A stretch of 64,000 nucleotides of DNA from Macquaria australasica (Eukaryota; Chordata; Actinopteri; Centrarchiformes; Percichthyidae). Made by a program: the position numbers and the translations under genes. The DNA lies in the NCBI GenBank assembly GCA_005408345.1, contig SEMN01000536.1, positions 186,001 through 250,000 on the forward strand, given 5' to 3'. Of the stretch, positions 20,486 through 64,000 are shown piece after piece (within the stretch, counting starts at the first letter, position 1; each line of letters begins with the position of its first letter). The notes beneath the pieces are model-generated. The model did not search any database and was not told the origin of the DNA. It worked only from the letters and a program-made list of their open reading frames with translations.

Positions 20486-20639
20486 GACGCAGCCAGCGAG
20501 CCGTCGACGGTGACAAACTTCAGCCTGAACGCAGAATAACCGTCTTCTTCTTCGTCTCTCGGTGCGTCACGCCGTTCTGCCGCCGGTGAACGAACCGTAA
20601 CCGCGAATAATAAACCAAAGCAGCAGCCTGACTCACGTA

Positions 20640-20688
20640 GTTAGCTGTTAGCCGTTAGCCGTTAGCTGTTAGCCGTTAGCTGTTAGCC
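20640..20688. repeat. Seven tandem GTTAGCY heptamers
   Basis: Units GTTAGCT and GTTAGCC alternate irregularly for 49 bases. They lie just upstream of the inferred donor, so they would be in the PIK3R4 5' UTR. Confidence 0.85.
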
Positions 20689-21370
20689 GTTTCCAGCCGT
20701 TGTTATGAATCCGGGTCAAAGCGGAAACGGATTCCTCTGCAGCGCCCCCGCTGGTCAACGTTAGCTAATGCAAAGATAATCTATTAGGAAGATGAACCAC
20801 TCTGTATGTATTTACATGCATCTTTTCCTGTACCAAATCTTTATTTTCTGTTTTCTTAAAGGAATTTGACCTTTACGTTAAAACTCACTGATCCCCTGTT
20901 TTTCTTCTTTTTGTCAGTATTACAGTGTCAATAGTTTTTTAATAATTGTTATTTATTTTTATGTGGATTTCTGTATTGATTGAAGATTGAAGTTTTCAAT
21001 GTTGTGGGGAAAAAGCTTTTAAAATAATCTTTGAGGTTCAGTCGCACATTTGCTGCCCACAAGAATATATTTTTCAAATGGATTGATTGACCTGCAACTG
21101 TGGGATGGCTTAGACTGATATCTGAGCCAATACCTGTGCAATATCTACCCTACAGATTTAAATGTAATTTAAAATAGATGATTCCTATAAGACTTGGACG
21201 CCCTTATTTGGATATACTGGCCATAGATAATATAATTTATAATTATAACTTTTATTACTCAAATTTTGTATTAAAATGTTTGATAGTGTGCAGTTATGGA
21301 AATTAGCAAACTGACAAGTTATAATGTGGAATATCTGGTATATATAACAGTTACTAAGATACACAAACAA

Positions 21371-21422
21371 AATTATCCAATCACAGCGCCACAAAATCTG
21401 GGTCAACTGGTAAATGAAGCAC
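21371..21422 (-). repeat. Arm 2 of a perfect 52-base inverted repeat
   Basis: Exact reverse complement of 14,924-14,975. The two arms face each other across about 6.4 kb that includes PIK3R4 coding exon 1 and the minisatellite. Confidence 0.85.
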
Positions 21423-21639
21423 CTTGAGAAAATAGATGTTTTTAAGAAAAGATGCCTTATTCATTGTCCTCTTTACCCATAAATAAGTATAAACCATAAA
21501 TATATACATAAATAAATAAAGGTATCAGTATAAAGTGAGGAAGTAGAGGATTTTCCCACTTATTGTGTTGCCCTCAAACACATTCACATGTGCACAGACA
21601 TTTTTCAGTTATCTCAAGGATTTGAGTTTGAATTTGAGT

Positions 21640-21690
21640 TTGTCCTGAGGGTGGCGCTAGAGGAAAGGACATGGAGTTGTTAACAATCTA
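21640..21690 (-). repeat. Fragment of the GGTGGCGCTA dispersed family
   Basis: Contains GAGGGTGGCGCTAGAGGAAA, matching copies at 9,280, 33,600 and 47,620. Confidence 0.5.
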
Positions 21691-21976
21691 AAGCGTTTGT
21701 TCTCTTGGCAGGAGTAAATTTCATGGCACGTTGCCCATTTGAGTTTGATATTTCTTGTGTGTATGCGGACGTTTTGAGCCAAAGATGATGCTAAAGGTCA
21801 GGGGGGTCACCAGCACCTGGTTCTGGACCAAAGTGTTGCTCAGACAGACTTACAGGCCGACATGTCCTCGGTAGAAAGACAGCAAAGAATCTTTTTCCGC
21901 ACTTATTTTAATACGTGGCTGCTGAAGAAAGAACCTTAGTGACACTTAATGTAACATCATTTCTTTCTGACCTAAC

Positions 21977-22260
21977 GAGCTGCAACACACCTGATCTACC
22001 TGAAGAGCTGCAACACACCTGGTCTACCTGAAGAGCTGCAACACACCTGGTCTACCTGAAGAGCTGCAACACACCTGGTCTACCTGAAGAGCTGCAACAC
22101 ACCTGGTCTACCTGAAGAGCTGCAACACACCTGATCTACCTGAAGAGCTGCAACACACCTGGTCTACCTGAAGAGCTGCAACACACCTGATCTACCTGAA
22201 GAGCTGCAACACACCTGACCTGAAGAGCTGCAACACACCTGGTCTACCTGAAGAGCTGCA
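21977..22260. repeat. 28-base tandem array, about ten copies
   Basis: Unit GAGCTGCAACACACCTGGTC plus TACCTGAA. Copies begin at 21,977, 22,005, 22,033, 22,061, 22,089, 22,117, 22,145, 22,173, 22,201 and 22,225, with a partial one at 22,253. The tenth is shortened to 24 bases. Several copies share GATC in place of GGTC. Confidence 0.95.
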
Positions 22261-22261
22261 G

Positions 22262-23380
22262 CATCATAGAGGCACATTTAAATTAAAGTGAGAATGAAAT
22301 GGAAACTTTAAAGAGCAAAGCTAGAAAAACAGAAATTATAAAACGGTATATTTTAGGATGATACATAGAATAAAAATAATAATAATAAAGATTAAAAGGA
22401 ATTCATAAAATTATATTGAAATCCATTCACATTTTATTATACATTCAATTTAAAATAATGTGTTTTGATATTCTATAAAAAAAAATATAACCAATTACTG
22501 ATACATTTTAGGGTGAATTTATCCGTTTTTATAAATCGTTGGATTGAAAAATGTTAATTGAATAAATACATTTGTCTTGTGTGTCAATGGCGCTGAAAAA
22601 TCGGTATCAGTCTGGCTGACTGCTGACCGGACGTTGTCGCGTTTTAGTCACGAGTAAGTCATCGCGTTCGTCAGACGCGATCTTTGTTTGAAGCCAAAGG
22701 AACGTTCTGTCCGTCGGAAGCTGCGTTAAGTGAGCCGGAACTCGCAGGAAGTTAGACGGTTCAGCCTTCAAATTAAAAGCCTAGAAAGTGTCATTTAAAA
22801 CGTGACCGAAGAGCAAACTCACTCTTAACCTGGGAAATCAAGATAAGACGAGATAAAGCAACAAGTTAGCAGCAGGTAAATAACCAAAACAGCACAAACA
22901 CGCGGTTGAAACCCTAATTCACTTGTGACTGATTACCTGCCTGTGGCCTCAGGTGTGCAGGTGACGCAGCAACATTACACGCATCACAATAGACAATAGA
23001 ATAGCAATAAAACAAGAAAGAAACTGTGCAAATGTACAAATAATAGTGAATTACTGCAACAGAGGTAGTCTAAGCTGACCCCGGACCCGAGCCTCGCAGG
23101 AATCCACCTCCTCTGTCCCCTCCCTGGATCTGGGTTTGGGTGCTGTCATTTTTCACAGCCCTAAATGTTTTGATTTCACACTTGTACATTTGATTTTTGC
23201 ATTTCTAACTTAACATTTGTAGAAATCAGTCGTTTATTTTAGAGCAACACAACAGACTCTTCTTCATGTCGGCTGGCAGTCATTATGTTTGGCTTCACTG
23301 GGCAAAACTTCCATAATAACCTCTGAGCTTGTTGTACCTGAACAGGTGTGAGAGGAAACGCCCCCCCCCCCGCGGCTCTG
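22262..23380. other. Intergenic sequence between the two gene heads, ATP2C1 side
   Basis: AT-rich at first. A short CpG-rich patch at 22,620-22,760 (GACCGGACGTTGTCGCG) could be a distal promoter or enhancer, but I see no exon there that I can support. Confidence 0.5.
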
Positions 23381-23381
23381 G

Positions 23382-23523
23382 CCAATCACAGGCCGTTTCA
23401 GAGAGAGGGCGGTCCTGCTGGCTGCTCTATAAACGCAGACTCGTGCCTTCGGGATTAATAAAATCCATCCAACAACTGTTTGGTCGCTTTCGTTCTGTTA
23501 CTGTTCTTCTTCTTTCTTTTCAG
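23382..23523 (+). promoter_or_regulatory. ATP2C1: CCAAT/TATA promoter-like block upstream of ATP2C1
   Basis: CCAAT at 23,382-23,386 and TATAAA at 23,428-23,433 are spaced like a core promoter. An AATAAA at 23,457-23,462 lies at about the place where transcription would start. A long pyrimidine tract ending TTTTCAG at 23,523 follows. TATA with a polyadenylation signal this close is more typical of a retroelement LTR than of a host promoter, so origin is open. Confidence 0.45.
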
Positions 23524-23684
23524 CAAAGACGTAAATAATCTATAAAAATAACGATCATTTCCGTCTCGCCCCTGCTTTTACTTTGAAGCCGTGGCCGGAA
23601 GCGTCCCGCTCTCTGCCTGCGGTCGGCGAGCTTGACGCGGTGGACTCGAGTCCGTGAACGCACCGCGGCGGGATTTCACGGAAG

Positions 23685-63907
<40,223 letters not shown>

Positions 63908-64000
63908 GTGAGCAGGACCGACAATTTAAAGCAGCAAACTGTGGGCCACAATGACTGTTGGTCTGTCCTTTAAATATAATATCAGTATCACTTTACTTAC

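Larger units (their letters stand above)
16310..20636 (-). other. PIK3R4: Inferred first intron of PIK3R4
   Basis: An acceptor at 16,311-16,310 lies 17 bases before the ATG, and the best upstream donor is CTAC|GTGAGTCAG at 20,636-20,635. Between them lie a Tc1-like end, the 3-kb minisatellite, and GTT and GATGAA microsatellites. The donor choice is an inference. A weaker alternative, AGCCG|GTAACG, is at 20,402-20,401. Confidence 0.55.
20340..20760 (-). promoter_or_regulatory. PIK3R4: CpG-rich head region of PIK3R4 with inferred non-coding first exon
   Basis: CpG dinucleotides are dense compared with the surrounding AT-rich sequence (CCGCGG, GCGAGCCGTCGACGG, CGCCGCCGG). A near-consensus donor, CTAC|GTGAGTCAG at 20,636-20,635, would end a non-coding first exon that starts near 20,700-20,750. 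No TATA box is evident in minus orientation. The transcription start is not determined by the sequence. Confidence 0.5.
20761..21970. other. Intergenic sequence between the two gene heads, PIK3R4 side
   Basis: AT-rich sequence with no supported gene. It includes the second arm of the 52-base inverted repeat and a copy of the GGTGGCGCTA dispersed family at 21,640-21,690. Confidence 0.7.

Noticed and set aside
21977..22260. A CRISPR array (28-base periodic repeat)
   Set aside because: Units are directly tandem with no unique spacers, and the genome is a vertebrate.

Overview
This window is vertebrate nuclear DNA, most likely from a spiny-rayed teleost fish. The genes are split into short coding exons with GT-AG introns. 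The introns carry repeat types I recognise from teleosts: a hAT-type MITE with an exact 8-base target-site duplication, Tc1-like ends, a tRNA-derived SINE, non-LTR retrotransposon tails, and many CA/CT microsatellites. The species cannot be named from sequence alone. Layout: two genes sit head to head. On the minus strand, from about 20.7 kb to beyond the left edge, lies PIK3R4 (VPS15), the regulatory kinase-like subunit of the class III PI3-kinase complex. Fifteen coding exons join without a frame break into the first 1,100 residues: N-myristoylation signal, kinase-like domain, HEAT repeats, linker, and the first WD40 blades. The C-terminal WD40 part is off the window. On the plus strand, from about 23.6 kb to beyond the right edge, lies ATP2C1 (SPCA1), the Golgi Ca2+/Mn2+ P-type ATPase. 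Twenty coding exons join in frame into 634 residues: transmembrane helices M1-M4, the actuator domain with TGE, the phosphorylation loop DKTGT, and the nucleotide-binding domain into the P-domain. The hinge and M5-M10 are off the window. PIK3R4 and ATP2C1 are also divergent neighbours in human 3q22, so this is conserved synteny. Both gene heads are CpG-rich and lie about 3 kb apart. Region by region: 1-16.3 kb holds PIK3R4 coding exons 15 to 1 and their introns. 16.3-20.6 kb is the inferred first PIK3R4 intron, filled mostly by a 3-kb, roughly 100-copy minisatellite (17,331-20,331). 20.6-23.6 kb is the intergenic head region, with a 28-base tandem array and the ATP2C1 promoter. 23.7-42.6 kb is a long first ATP2C1 intron rich in old MITE-like elements. 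42.6-64.0 kb holds ATP2C1 exons 2-20. The two genes do not share a pathway directly: VPS15 works in endosome and autophagosome membranes, SPCA1 in the Golgi. I see no new multi-gene system. The most unusual material is non-coding: the minisatellite and its odd length rule, a perfect 52-base inverted repeat placed on either side of it, one dispersed palindromic repeat family with about ten copies, and simple repeats that sit at or serve as splice signals.
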